Source: Formosa haliotis | GTDB lineage: Bacteria > Bacteroidota > Bacteroidia > Flavobacteriales > Flavobacteriaceae | Length of the DNA: 64,000 bases | Direction of reading: 5' to 3' | Assembly (NCBI RefSeq): GCF_001685485.1 | Contig: NZ_BDEL01000001.1 | Location: forward strand, 2,849,501-2,913,500 | Part shown: one piece after another, positions 38,850-47,956 of the stretch | Position numbering within the stretch: the first letter of the stretch is position 1 | Layout of the letters: each line of letters opens with the position of its first letter | Program-made: the position numbers and the translations under genes | Notes under the pieces: generated by a model | What the model was told of the DNA's origin: nothing | Databases searched by the model: none | The model's input: only the letters and a program-made list of their open reading frames with translations

Positions 38850-39780
38850 GCAAGGTGTTAATAAAGCGTAGCGATTCGTGTTCGTCTTGTTGTAATTGTG
38901 TTTTTAGGTCTTCAACAGAATTGAATTTTTTTTCATCACGAAGGCGGTGTAACATTTCAATCTTTAATGATTTTCCATAAAGATCGTCATCAAAATTAAA
39001 GAAATGAATTTCAATATGCTGTTGTGTGCTGTCGGTAATAGTAGGGTTGGTGCCTATATTCATCATCCCAAAAACCGTTTTGTTGTTCATTTCAGATTTT
39101 ACCACATAAACACCATGTTTTGGTATAATCTTATAAGCTTCTTCTATTTTTAAATTAGCGGTAGGGTATTGTAATTGTTTTCCAATTTTTTTACCCGAGA
39201 CAACAGTGCCATTTAAACAAAACGGATACCCGAGATAGGTGTTTGCTTTGGTAATGTCTCCTGCATCTAGCGCTTTTCGTATTTTGGTAGAACTTACGGC
39301 AACTTCGTTAACATCCTCGGCAGAAATTTCTTCTACTTCAAATCCGTAAAGCTCACCAAACTTGCGTAAATCATCAATATTAGCCGATCGGTTTCTTCCA
39401 AAATGATGATCGTATCCTATAATAACGCGCTTAGCGTTTAGCTGATCTACTAATATGGTTTTTACAAAATCTTCGGCAGTCAATCTAGAAAAGTCTTTGG
39501 TAAATTTTTGTACACATAAATAATCGACTCCCGATTGCTCTAAAATTGTAGAGCGTTCTTCTATGGTGTTAATCATTTTTATATTCGCATCGTTTTGAAG
39601 TACCATTCTAGGGTGCGGGAAAAAGGTTAAAACAACCGATTTTAAATGGGTTTCTTTTGCTGTATTTACAAGGCGTTTTAAGATTTTTTGATGTCCTAAA
39701 TGAACGCCATCAAAGGTGCCAATAGTTACAACTGTTAAAATATTGGAGTCTAGATTATTAAAATTTCTGACTTTTTCCAT
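38842..39780 (-). CDS. ribF: Bifunctional riboflavin kinase/FAD synthetase
   Basis: 312 residues. The nucleotidyltransferase half has TIGTFDGVHLGHQKIL and GYDHHFGRNRSA; the flavokinase half has GKKIGKQLQYPTANL and IHFFNFDDDLYGKSLKIEML. Makes FMN and FAD from riboflavin. First gene of a pair with the HTTM gene. Confidence 0.95.
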   Translation of the reverse strand: MEKVRNFNNLDSNILTVVTIGTFDGVHLGHQKILKRLVNTAKETHLKSVVLTFFPHPRMVLQNDANIKMINTIEERSTILEQSGVDYLCVQKFTKDFSRLTAEDFVKTILVDQLNAKRVIIGYDHHFGRNRSANIDDLRKFGELYGFEVEEISAEDVNEVAVSSTKIRKALDAGDITKANTYLGYPFCLNGTVVSGKKIGKQLQYPTANLKIEEAYKIIPKHGVYVVKSEMNNKTVFGMMNIGTNPTITDSTQQHIEIHFFNFDDDLYGKSLKIEMLHRLRDEKKFNSVEDLKTQLQQDEHESLRFINTLHD

Positions 39781-39958
39781 TTAATTAAGAGTAATCGTTA
39801 AGTAATTATTTAAAAACATTATTTTCGCTTACATTAAAGCAAACATTTAATGATGTAATTTAAAATTTAAGCAAAACTACGTCATGTTTTTACAATGACC
39901 ATAATTTATATTAAATTAAAATACTGTTTTAATTGCCTAATATAAAAGATTTATATTT

Positions 39959-42900
39959 ATGAAAACCCATTATACGAAAACCCTTTTCTTGCTTTTAGCT
40001 CTGTCTTTTAATGCTAACCTTATTTTTGCACAATCGGGTTCGAAATTTTGGAAAGATGTTTCTCAAGAACGTGTTGCGAGTAAAACGTTAAGTAGAAAAA
40101 CAAACCCTGAAAGTTTTAAAGTATATCAATTAGATTTAGAGGGATTAAAAACGGCTTTACAACAATCGCAAGGAAGCCAAACGCGAAGACATGCAGCGGT
40201 TATGGTTATGGAATTCCCTATGGAAGACGGGACATTCCAGAAATTTCAGGTAACAGAATCGTCTATTATGGGACCGAAATTGGCGGCTAAATTCCCGATG
40301 ATTAAAACGTACAAAGCTGTGGGGTTAGATGATAAAACAGCAACCATGCGCTTTAGTATTACCCAACAAGGCTTGCATGCCTTTTCGCTTTCAGGAAAAA
40401 GAAGTTCTGTTTTTATAGATCCTTATACCGTAGATGGGAATAAATATATGGTGTATAACCGTTCGGCTTTAGGCATAGATACGCAAGATTTTGAATGTTT
40501 GGTAGATGATAATATCGATTTGAAATCTTTAAAAAATGATCAAGGATCAAGATTGCAAAACACAGACGATCGTACTTTACGCACGTATCGTTTGGCCTTA
40601 TCGTGTAACGCAAAATACGGTGCTTTGTTTGCCGGTTCGGGTACAGATGCTCAAAAGAAAGCCAATATACAAGCCCAAATGGCTATTACCATAAATCGTG
40701 TTAATGAAATTTACGAACGCGATTTGGCGATTAAATTGGTATTTATAGACAGAAATGATGAGTTAATTTATTACGATGTAGACAACGATCCGTGGGGAAC
40801 CGAGTTTAACGAAAAAACACAACAAGTCATTTCAACCACTTTAGGCGATGAGTCTTTATATGATATCGGACATAATTTTAATACCTCAAACGGAGGAAAC
40901 TCGGGGTGTGTGGGTTGTGTTTGTGTAGATGCTGTAGCGCCTTATACTGGAGAAGTGTCTAAAGGAAGAGGGTATACCGGAACGGCTAATCCTACGGGAG
41001 ATGCTTTCGATATTGATTATGTGGCGCATGAAATGGGACATCAATTTGGTGGATTTCACACTATGAACACTTGTTCGCGTTCTGGAAATGGAAAAACAGA
41101 AGTAGAGCCTGCATCGGGAAGTTCGATAATGGGATATGCCGGAATTTGCGGTTCAAATAACGTCCAAGCAAATACCGATGCGCATTTTAATTATGTAAAT
41201 ATTAGAGATATTTCTGAAGAAATACAACCGGGAGGGGTTAGCGCTTGTGGCGAACAAACGGCTCTAGATAATAGTCCTCCTGTGGCAAATGCAGGGCAGG
41301 ATTATACCATACCGGTATCTACACCTTATGTTTTAAGAGGTGCCGCAACCGATCCAGACGGGATAGAAACCTTAACCTATAATTGGTCTCAAAACGATCC
41401 GCAACGTGCGCCAGCAGATGGTGCGCCACAACCTACTTGGACGGTCGGGCCTTTATATCGTTCTTTTTTGCCAACAACATCGCCTAATCGTTATATGCCA
41501 AATATTCAAGATGTTGCAGCTGGTAATATTACTCCAAAATGGGAGGTAACTCCTGCTGTAGCTCGCACCATGAATTTTGCTCTTACAGTAAGAGATAATG
41601 GTAGTGGTTATCCTATAGGAGTTGGGCAAACGGATAGCGATTTAATGACCGTTACTGTAGTAGATGGCACACCTTTTACAGTAAATAAACCAAATACTGC
41701 TGTCGATTGGTATGTTGGGATGACACGTGATATTGCTTGGCAAGTAGGGGAAACTTTTAATGCACCCATAAATTGTAAAAAAGTAAATATTAAGCTGTCT
41801 TTAGATGGTGGAATAACCTATCCAATTACTTTGGCTTCAAATGTGGATAACGATGGATTAGAGACTATAACTGTTCCAGATAACGAAAGTGCTAACTGTA
41901 GAATTATGGTAGAAGCAGCCGATAATATTTTCTATGATATTTCTGATGTTGATTTTAGTATTATAAAATCTGGACCAAAATTTGTTTTAGAGCAAACAAA
42001 CGAGGATGACATGTATACCGTTTGTAATAATTCTGAAACGTTTAATATTCCGTTTAAATATATTACCGTTTCGGGTTTTAACGAGCAAACCACGTTTAAT
42101 GTATCGAATTTACCTGAAGGTGTTACAGCCTCTTTTGCACCAGCATCTACACAAACAGATACCGATGTTGTGTTAACGCTAAGTAATTTTGATTCAGCAA
42201 TAATTGGGAGTCAGGTTATTTCAATTACCGGGGTTGCTAGTTCATTATCATCGACTGTTACCGCAACTTTAAATATTGAAGCTTCAGAAATAGATAGTCC
42301 AAATTTAATAAGTCCGGAAAATGCACTTTCCGAAGTTTCGGAAACTGTTACTTTAACTTGGGAAGCTTCACTTCACGCCATGCAATATGAGTTAGAAGTG
42401 TCTACCGCTTTAGATTTTTCAACTAATGTGGACAGCTATGTATTAACAGACACCTTTTTTAATTTAACCGATTTAAAATTGTTAACCACTTACTATTGGC
42501 GTGTTAGTGCTATTAATAATTGCACGGTAAGCGACAATTCGCCGACCTTTAGTTTTTCAACCATAAATTGCAAGGCTTGTGAATCTTATGGTAACACCTT
42601 GTTTAAATTAGAAACATCTACTACCCGAGTTGTTTTTAATACTATAGACAATGTTTCAGGAAAAACCGACTATAGCGATTTTACATCTATATCGACTACG
42701 TTGAACAGGGGAGAAGATTATAGTTTATCTACCTATGTAAATACTTCTGGAAACCATACCACCAACACGGTGGTTTGGATAGATTGGAATGACAATTGTA
42801 GTTTTGATGATGCAGGGGAAATGTATGAACTTGGCGAAGCTACCAATGTAAGTAATGGCATTACTTCTGCGTCTCCTTTAATTATTACTGTGCCTCTTGA

Positions 42901-43291
42901 TGCTGTATTAACAGAAAAAACTACAATGCGCGTTGCGACGAAGTTTATGACTAAGCCTACCGCTTGTGAAATAGATTATGATGGCGAAGTGGAAGATTAC
43001 AGTTTACAAATAGAACCAACCTTAAGCATAAAAGATTCTGAGTTTAGTGATTTTAATATTTGGCCAAACCCGAACAAAGGCGTGTTTACGGTATCTTTAA
43101 AAGCGACCTCGGCTAATGATGTGCATATGGTGTTATACGACATTAGCGGAAGGCAAGTGTTTTCTAAATCGTATGTAAGTAGCTATAATTTTAGTCAGCA
43201 TGTTGAGCTTAAAAGTGTAGCTTCTGGAATGTATTTGTTAGAGGTTAATAATGGCGTGCATAAAACCATAAAAAAGGTACTAATTAAGTAG
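39959..43291 (+). CDS. Secreted M12-type (reprolysin-like) metallopeptidase with GEVED and T9SS sorting domains
   Basis: 1110 residues with a signal peptide (to IFAQ). A propeptide precedes a zinc protease domain with HEMGHQFGGFH (His 357, 361, 367; Glu 358). Then come an Ig-like segment (PPVANAGQDYTIPVST), further beta-sandwich domains, a fibronectin-type stretch, a GEVED domain (DYDGEVEDYSLQIEP near 1006) and a type A T9SS C-terminal sorting domain (FNIWPNPNKGVFTVSL to the end). It should be exported through type IX secretion to the surface or medium to degrade protein. Confidence 0.9.
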   Translation: MKTHYTKTLFLLLALSFNANLIFAQSGSKFWKDVSQERVASKTLSRKTNPESFKVYQLDLEGLKTALQQSQGSQTRRHAAVMVMEFPMEDGTFQKFQVTESSIMGPKLAAKFPMIKTYKAVGLDDKTATMRFSITQQGLHAFSLSGKRSSVFIDPYTVDGNKYMVYNRSALGIDTQDFECLVDDNIDLKSLKNDQGSRLQNTDDRTLRTYRLALSCNAKYGALFAGSGTDAQKKANIQAQMAITINRVNEIYERDLAIKLVFIDRNDELIYYDVDNDPWGTEFNEKTQQVISTTLGDESLYDIGHNFNTSNGGNSGCVGCVCVDAVAPYTGEVSKGRGYTGTANPTGDAFDIDYVAHEMGHQFGGFHTMNTCSRSGNGKTEVEPASGSSIMGYAGICGSNNVQANTDAHFNYVNIRDISEEIQPGGVSACGEQTALDNSPPVANAGQDYTIPVSTPYVLRGAATDPDGIETLTYNWSQNDPQRAPADGAPQPTWTVGPLYRSFLPTTSPNRYMPNIQDVAAGNITPKWEVTPAVARTMNFALTVRDNGSGYPIGVGQTDSDLMTVTVVDGTPFTVNKPNTAVDWYVGMTRDIAWQVGETFNAPINCKKVNIKLSLDGGITYPITLASNVDNDGLETITVPDNESANCRIMVEAADNIFYDISDVDFSIIKSGPKFVLEQTNEDDMYTVCNNSETFNIPFKYITVSGFNEQTTFNVSNLPEGVTASFAPASTQTDTDVVLTLSNFDSAIIGSQVISITGVASSLSSTVTATLNIEASEIDSPNLISPENALSEVSETVTLTWEASLHAMQYELEVSTALDFSTNVDSYVLTDTFFNLTDLKLLTTYYWRVSAINNCTVSDNSPTFSFSTINCKACESYGNTLFKLETSTTRVVFNTIDNVSGKTDYSDFTSISTTLNRGEDYSLSTYVNTSGNHTTNTVVWIDWNDNCSFDDAGEMYELGEATNVSNGITSASPLIITVPLDAVLTEKTTMRVATKFMTKPTACEIDYDGEVEDYSLQIEPTLSIKDSEFSDFNIWPNPNKGVFTVSLKATSANDVHMVLYDISGRQVFSKSYVSSYNFSQHVELKSVASGMYLLEVNNGVHKTIKKVLIK

Positions 43292-43461
43292 TTAGTATCT
43301 TTTAAGAATACTAAGAGCTTGGCTGGAACCTTGTTTATGAATTAGAACTCCTGTCTACCAGTAAGCATGGCAATGCACATTCTCTCCTGAATACTTATTA
43401 CTGTGATGTGATTCTGAAATACATTTAGAATAACGAATATTAATATTTTTCGGAGAATTTC

Positions 43462-44091
43462 CTACTTTCCGTTAAACGTATTCATGGTGTTGTTAAGACC
43501 TGCAGTTCCGAAAGATTTAATAAGTTCTACAGATTTGTCTAAACGTTCTGGAAGTGTCTCGTTTTCTTCAACAGTCCATTCGCCTAATACATAATCTATT
43601 TGGCGACCTTTGCTAAAGGCATCACTAATACCAAATCGGAAACGGTTGTATTGTGTGGTTTGTAATTTATCCTGAATATCTTTAAGTCCGTTATGTCCAC
43701 CATCGCTACCTTTTCCTTTAAGACGAATACTACCGAAGGCTAAATTTAAATCGTCTGTAATAACAAGTAAGTTTTCTAACGGAATATTTTCTTTTGTTAG
43801 CCAGTACTGCACAGCTTTTCCGCTTAAATTCATATACGTACTAGGTTTTAGTAGTATAAATGTGCGTCCTTTAAATTTATAGGTTGTTAAGTCGCCTAAT
43901 TTTTGAGTTTCGAAGGTTAGCGCTTCTTTTTTAGCTAAATGGTCTAATATTTTAAAGCCAATATTATGACGTGTGTTTTCGTATTTTTCGCCAATATTAC
44001 CAAGGCCAACCACTAAGAATTTTTTCATAATGTCTTCCGTTTTTATGTTCGTAGATTTTGGTTTAAACAGGGATTTTATAAAAGAGAACAT
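43462..44091 (-). CDS. pth: Peptidyl-tRNA hydrolase
   Basis: 209 residues with ATG 44091; an inner ATG at 44028 begins the canonical MKKFLVVGLGNIGEKYENTR. The catalytic His lies in TRHNIGF, and LKPSTYMNLSG, DDLNLAFGSIRLK and GGHNGLKDI complete the family signatures. It rescues peptidyl-tRNAs dropped by ribosomes. The N-terminal extension is short and basic. Sits just after rplY on the same strand. Confidence 0.94.
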   Translation of the reverse strand: MFSFIKSLFKPKSTNIKTEDIMKKFLVVGLGNIGEKYENTRHNIGFKILDHLAKKEALTFETQKLGDLTTYKFKGRTFILLKPSTYMNLSGKAVQYWLTKENIPLENLLVITDDLNLAFGSIRLKGKGSDGGHNGLKDIQDKLQTTQYNRFRFGISDAFSKGRQIDYVLGEWTVEENETLPERLDKSVELIKSFGTAGLNNTMNTFNGK

Positions 44092-44117
44092 AACACTTTA
44101 GTTTTTGCTAAAATAAA

Positions 44118-44144
44118 AAAAGCATCCTGAATACAGAATGCTTT
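44118..44144 (-). terminator. Terminator between rplY and pth
   Basis: AAAAGCAT, one mismatch, CTG, 4-base loop, CAG, then ATGCTTTT; on the minus strand a TTTTTTTATTTT tract follows. Confidence 0.75.
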
Positions 44145-44166
44145 TAATTTTATTGAATGTTAAAGA

Positions 44167-44787
44167 CTAAGCTTCAGCAGTAGCTTCTGGAGCTGCAGCA
44201 TCTGTTCCTTCTTCTTCATCTTCTTCATCATCCATAACAGCTGCTCTAGAACGTCTTACTTGACATACTACAGTGTTGTCTGGGTGCATAAATTTGTAAG
44301 CATCATTCTCTAAAGTAGTGATGTATAATTTACCACCAATTTTAAGAGGAGAAATATCTGCTTCTACAGTATCTGGTAAGTTAGCAGGTAAAGCTTTAAC
44401 TCTTAAACTACGCTTGTTTTTACGTAAAACACCACCATTTCTAACACCACGAGAGTTACCTACGAAAGTTACAGGAATGTCCATAGTGATTTCTTTGTCA
44501 TCAAATAATTGATAGAAATCTACGTGTAAAATTCTGTCAGTTACCGGGTGAAACTGAATGTCTTGCATGATTGCATTGAAAGATTCTCCACTAGCTAAAG
44601 TAATTACAACTGTATGCGCATTAGGTGTGTATACAAGTTTAGAGAATGCCAATTCTTCTGCTGTAAAATGAACTGGTTTATCTCCTCCGTATAATACGCA
44701 AGGAACCTGACCAGCATTACGTAAGGCTTTTGTTGCTTTCTTGCCCACGCTTTCTCTAAGAGATCCGTTGATTGTAATTGATTTCAT
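44167..44787 (-). CDS. rplY: Large ribosomal subunit protein bL25 (Ctc form)
   Basis: 206 residues, long Ctc type. N-terminal 5S-rRNA-binding L25 domain ([20 protein letters not shown] and [18 protein letters not shown]), a C-terminal TL5-like beta domain ([20 protein letters not shown]) and an acidic tail rich in Glu and Ala. The order prs-rplY-pth is a common arrangement. Confidence 0.95.
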   Translation of the reverse strand: MKSITINGSLRESVGKKATKALRNAGQVPCVLYGGDKPVHFTAEELAFSKLVYTPNAHTVVITLASGESFNAIMQDIQFHPVTDRILHVDFYQLFDDKEITMDIPVTFVGNSRGVRNGGVLRKNKRSLRVKALPANLPDTVEADISPLKIGGKLYITTLENDAYKFMHPDNTVVCQVRRSRAAVMDDEEDEEEGTDAAAPEATAEA

Positions 44788-44848
44788 TTTTATTTATAAT
44801 ATTTAATTAATATTCACTTTTAATCACAACATTTTGGTGTTGTTTAAA

Positions 44849-45790
44849 CTACATTACAAATTTAGAACTGATAGATTTGTTGTAGTGTACATTTTGCATA
44901 ACCCCTGCAAATAAATCGGCACAGGTTAACACTCTTATCTTATCGCTTTTTTGGCGTAACGGAATAGAGTCTGTAACGATTAATTCTTGAAGTTTAGATT
45001 TTTCTAATTTTTCGTAAGCATCACCAGACAAAATCGGGTGTGTACAAATAGCTCTAACGCTTAAGGCTCCGCGTTCCATCATTAAATCGGCAGCTTTAGT
45101 AAGCGTTCCTGCAGTATCTACCATATCGTCTACTAACACAACATTTTTTCCTGTAACGTCTCCAATTAATTCCATATAAGAAATAACATTGGCTTTAGCA
45201 CGCTGCTTATAACAAATAACAACATCGCTTTCTAAGGCTTTAGAATATGCATAAGCACGTTTAGAGCCTCCCATGTCTGGAGATGCAATGGTTAAGTTGT
45301 CTAAGTTTAGGGATCTTAGGTAAGGTAAAAAGATTGTGGATGCAAAAAGGTGATCGACTGGTTTTTCGAAAAACCCTTGAATTTGATCGGCGTGTAAATC
45401 CATAGTAATAATACGCGTTGCACCAGCAGTTTCTAGCATTTTAGCTACTAATTTAGCAGCAATTGGTACTCTAGGTTTATCTTTACGGTCTTGTCTTGCC
45501 CAACCAAAATAAGGTAAAACAGCGGTAATGTGTCTGGCAGAGGCGCGCTTAGCGGCATCTATCATTAACAACATTTCCATTAAATTTTGCGGACCTGGAT
45601 GTGTAGAACCTATAATAAATATACGTGTACCACGAATAGATTCTTCGTAAGAAGGCTGAAATTCGCCATCGCTATACGTTGAGGTAATAACATTTCCTAG
45701 GTGTGTCCCGTAAGAAGCTGCAATTTTCTCGGCTAACTCTCTACTTTGCGTACAGGTAAATATTTTAGCGTCTGTTGTAACGTTAGGCAT
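44849..45790 (-). CDS. prs: Ribose-phosphate pyrophosphokinase
   Basis: 313 residues. Makes PRPP from ribose-5-phosphate and ATP. STYSDGEFQPSYEESIRG, YFGWARQDRKDKPRVPI, DLHADQIQGFF, and the PRPP loop DDMVDTAGTLTKAA are clear. First gene of prs-rplY-pth. Confidence 0.96.
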   Translation of the reverse strand: MPNVTTDAKIFTCTQSRELAEKIAASYGTHLGNVITSTYSDGEFQPSYEESIRGTRIFIIGSTHPGPQNLMEMLLMIDAAKRASARHITAVLPYFGWARQDRKDKPRVPIAAKLVAKMLETAGATRIITMDLHADQIQGFFEKPVDHLFASTIFLPYLRSLNLDNLTIASPDMGGSKRAYAYSKALESDVVICYKQRAKANVISYMELIGDVTGKNVVLVDDMVDTAGTLTKAADLMMERGALSVRAICTHPILSGDAYEKLEKSKLQELIVTDSIPLRQKSDKIRVLTCADLFAGVMQNVHYNKSISSKFVM

Positions 45791-45841
45791 GGTAACTTAT
45801 TGTTTATTAGTGTAAAACACTACAGGTTTTTAAATTGGCTG

Positions 45842-45849
45842 CAAATTTA
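45842..45849 (-). promoter_or_regulatory. Putative -7 promoter box of prs
   Basis: The minus strand reads TAAATTTG, matching TAnnTTTG, about 50 bases before the prs ATG. No -33 element was recognised. Confidence 0.35.
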
Positions 45850-45953
45850 GGGATTTATTTTTACTTGGATAGAATTATATGCTGAATTTTTTAGGAAGTT
45901 TAAATAAAAATGAATTATTTTTGTGCTCTCTCGGAATGAAAATTCTAAGTAAT

Positions 45954-46019
45954 GCTCAAGTGGTGGGTTAACCTGCCGTAAGCAGGATTGGTAGACCTGT
46001 CTGCCGACAGGCAGGCGCG
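45954..46019 (+). pseudogene. Broken copy of the tRNA-Leu 5' half with palindromic inserts
   Basis: GCTCAAGTGG at 45954, ATTGGTAGAC at 45987 and GCGCG at 46015 are the first pieces of the intact tRNA-Leu at 46314, in order. They are separated by two short hairpins: CCTGC-5nt-GCAGG (45972-45986) and CCTGTC-4nt-GACAGG (45996-46011). The anticodon arm and 3' half are missing. The bases just before (AATGCTCAAG) also match the intact locus. Confidence 0.7.
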
Positions 46020-46044
46020 TTAAAAGTGGTAAGTTCTTAATAAT

Positions 46045-46293
46045 ATGTTTTATATTTACGCCATATCAAGTATTCATAGAAATTATATTTATGTTGGTAT
46101 GACTGAAAATTTGGAAGCTCGAGTTGAAAGACATAATAGCGGAAGAGAAAAAACAACCAAACCTTATAGGCCTTTTGAATTGATTTTCACGGAGTCTTTG
46201 GACGTAGAAAGAATGGAAGCTAGGAAAAGAGAAAAATATTGGAAATCTGGAATTGGTAAAGAGAAGCTAAGACAGATTAGAGATTGTAAATAA
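46045..46293 (+). CDS. GIY-YIG nuclease family protein
   Basis: 82 residues. FYIYAISSIHRNYIYVGMTE carries the variant GIY-YIG core (IYAIS, YIYVG), then RVERHNSGREKTTKPYRPFE with the catalytic Arg/His, and the Glu in ARKREKYWKSGIGKEKLRQI. Single-domain UvrC-N/YhbQ-like nuclease. It lies between a broken tRNA-Leu fragment and the intact tRNA-Leu, a setting that suggests mobility around tRNA genes. Confidence 0.88.
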   Translation: MFYIYAISSIHRNYIYVGMTENLEARVERHNSGREKTTKPYRPFELIFTESLDVERMEARKREKYWKSGIGKEKLRQIRDCK

Positions 46294-46313
46294 TATACCA
46301 AAATAATATAAAT

Positions 46314-46395
46314 GCTCAAGTGGCGGAATTGGTAGACGCGCTGGATTCAAAATCCAGTTCTTTCGGGAGTGTGGGTTCGATTCCCACCTTGAGTA
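46314..46395 (+). tRNA. tRNA-Leu (anticodon CAA)
   Basis: 82 nt including the discriminator A. Acceptor GCTCAAG pairs with CTTGAGT; anticodon arm CTGGA-TTCAAAA-TCCAG has CAA at its centre; a variable arm (TTCTTTCGGGAGT region) and T-loop GGTTCGATTCC are normal for class II tRNA-Leu. No CCA is encoded. The 3' end serves as the attachment site of the element that follows. Confidence 0.93.
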
Positions 46396-46399
46396 CTTT
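46382..46399 (+). repeat. attL core: direct repeat overlapping the tRNA-Leu 3' end
   Basis: TCCCACCTTGAGTACTTT, an 18-base sequence found again exactly at 54184-54201. It covers the tRNA 3' end, the usual target of tyrosine integrases. Confidence 0.9.
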
Positions 46400-46697
46400 T
46401 TAAAATCGTAATTGCTTTATTTATAAAGTGTTACGGTTTTTTTGTCGCAAAAAATGAACACGTTTTGCACACAAAGAAAAAAAAGAGAGGTATGTCAGCC
46501 TCTCTTTTCTTATTTGTTGAATACTAAACTCCCGCGTGTAGTATGTCATAGCAATATACAAAAAGAATAATGTTAACCTTAACAATACTTGACAATTATA
46601 ATCCCAGTAATTCTCAGTAATTTTTAGAGAAACATAATTTTCAATTCGGTCAATTTCGGTCAATTTTAACCCGAGTAATTCCGAGTATCTTTCTGAA
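46397..46697. other. attL-proximal noncoding region with substitute terminator and phased repeats
   Basis: No credible gene. It holds the hairpin at 46402-46440, TTTGCACACAAA at 46464, and pairs of repeats with 10-base spacing (AGTAATT at 46606 and 46616; TTCGGTCAAT at 46645 and 46655; AGTAATT/AGTATCT at 46674 and 46684). Confidence 0.6.
46402..46440 (+). terminator. Element-borne terminator just after tRNA-Leu
   Basis: AAAATCGTAA pairs with TTACGGTTTT (one G-T pair) around an inner CTTTAT/ATAAAG stem, then TTT. It takes the place of the host terminator now displaced to 54202. Confidence 0.65.
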
Positions 46698-46997
46698 TCA
46701 CATCTTTAAATGTTTATTGATATCCCTATCAGCTTTTCGATCCAGACTGGTTTTCCATTTTTCAAAAGGAATATCCCCGCCATTTTTGTCTAACCATTCA
46801 ATGTATTCGTCATACATGGCATCGTTTTCAAACTTCAATCGGTGCATTTGGATATAAGGATTGTCAGCTTTGGAAAGGCGTTGTTTTTTAATCTCTAGGC
46901 GTTTAATTATAGGATTAAAAATAGCATTTATGAGCTTCACCCATCCATAAATTAGAGCTGCCCCGACTAATACAAGTAAGGTTATTACAAAACCCAT
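46698..46997 (-). CDS. Small membrane-anchored protein of the element
   Basis: 99 residues. One N-terminal membrane helix (VITLLVLVGAALIYGWVKLI) and a charged cytoplasmic part ending EKWKTSLDRKADRDINKHLK. No family recognised. It seems to be a separate transcription unit: two hairpins precede it on the minus strand (47221-47278) and a near-palindrome shared with the integrase promoter region lies 24 bases before its start. Confidence 0.6.
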   Translation of the reverse strand: MGFVITLLVLVGAALIYGWVKLINAIFNPIIKRLEIKKQRLSKADNPYIQMHRLKFENDAMYDEYIEWLDKNGGDIPFEKWKTSLDRKADRDINKHLKM

Positions 46998-47020
46998 AAA
47001 ATCTTCTTTAGAAGTAAATT

Positions 47021-47042
47021 AGTAATGTAATATATTACTTTT
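47021..47042 (-). promoter_or_regulatory. Near-palindromic operator candidate, copy 1
   Basis: A 22-base site containing GTAAT-GTAATAT-ATTAC, identical in 20 of 22 positions to 54099-54120. It lies 24 bases upstream of the 99-residue membrane protein gene. Confidence 0.55.
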
Positions 47043-47220
47043 TTCTATGTCAAAAAAACCTCATTCAATTCCTATAGGTCATAAAATACCATAAAGAGTT
47101 CTGGTTATAATAGAAATTTATTGAAAAGGAAATTAAAAAAGCAGCATGTTTAAAGGGCTCAAGGAGTGTTAACTGTTAATAATTTAATATAAGTGAGAAT
47201 TGCGTTAGGTTCATAATTTA

Positions 47221-47278
47221 TGGCATTAGAAATGCCATTTTATGCAAAAGCGGATGTAAATTGCCTTACACCCGCTTT
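47221..47278 (-). terminator. Tandem hairpins ending the main element operon
   Basis: AAAGCGGATGTAA (47247) pairs with TTACACCCGCTTT (47266) with one mismatch, and TGGCATT pairs with AATGCCA at 47221-47237. They lie 57-114 bases past the last gene of the long minus-strand operon. Confidence 0.6.
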
Positions 47279-47334
47279 CTATTTAATCCAATTAACAAAT
47301 TTTTTTGTCTCAAAAATGACACAAAAACTATATT

Positions 47335-47937
47335 TTACTTCATTATCCTAATGTTTTTTAGATTTGGTACAACTTCATGGTTTTCATTTCCAGTATTTTT
47401 ACTTTCAACTATTTTTAGCCTAAAACAAGTTTGATAAACATCAATGTTAGCAATGATTTTGTTCCCAATTAATTTATTCATTAAGTCGCTTAATTGTTTT
47501 GCATCTTCCAATAATTCATTCTGTTGGATTGATTTAGTATAATAAGTATATTCTTGTTCAATCATCTTTTGAACGTCTTCACTCATGATAACATTACCTG
47601 AAGAAATGCTGGCATTTATAGTCTTACTTCTATTTACTACATGGTTAAGGGCTAATTTTGCATTGGTTCCATCCTTTCCGTTAAGATCCAGTAGGGTCTC
47701 TATTTTTGCATTTGGAAAATTTAACTTTTCTCTCATGAGGCCCTCAACAGCTTTCCAACCTCCGGACATAATATTTGTTAGCTGTTCATCTGTAAGAGGC
47801 TCATCAAACAACTCTTTTGTAACGTCAAGCCCTTTTTGAATGTAAACTAACCATTCTTGATATAATTTGTTTGTGGCTGTAATTCGCTCTTCTTCTCGAT
47901 ATAAAAAGATTGGTGTAAATTCTGTTTTTGTGTTCAT
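47335..47937 (-). CDS. Element protein of unknown function (200 residues)
   Basis: A soluble, mostly helical protein starting MNTKTEFTPIFLYREEERIT. It has an acidic helix (DVTKELFDEPLTDEQLTNIM) and later KMIEQEYTYYTKSIQQNELL that could form a coiled coil. No catalytic motif is seen. It is the last gene of the main operon, next to the virion-like 187-residue protein, so a structural or assembly-interference role is possible but unproven. Confidence 0.55.
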   Translation of the reverse strand: MNTKTEFTPIFLYREEERITATNKLYQEWLVYIQKGLDVTKELFDEPLTDEQLTNIMSGGWKAVEGLMREKLNFPNAKIETLLDLNGKDGTNAKLALNHVVNRSKTINASISSGNVIMSEDVQKMIEQEYTYYTKSIQQNELLEDAKQLSDLMNKLIGNKIIANIDVYQTCFRLKIVESKNTGNENHEVVPNLKNIRIMK

Positions 47938-47956
47938 TTTTATAAAATTTTATTGA

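Larger units (their letters stand above)
46998..47334. other. 337-base intergenic region inside the element
   Basis: Contains the near-palindrome at 47021-47042 and two hairpins at 47221-47237 and 47247-47278. No gene is seen. Confidence 0.5.

Noticed and set aside
46421..46663. 80-codon minus-strand ORF after tRNA-Leu
   Set aside because: It covers the terminator and the phased repeats, has no protein-like pattern and no ribosome binding site.
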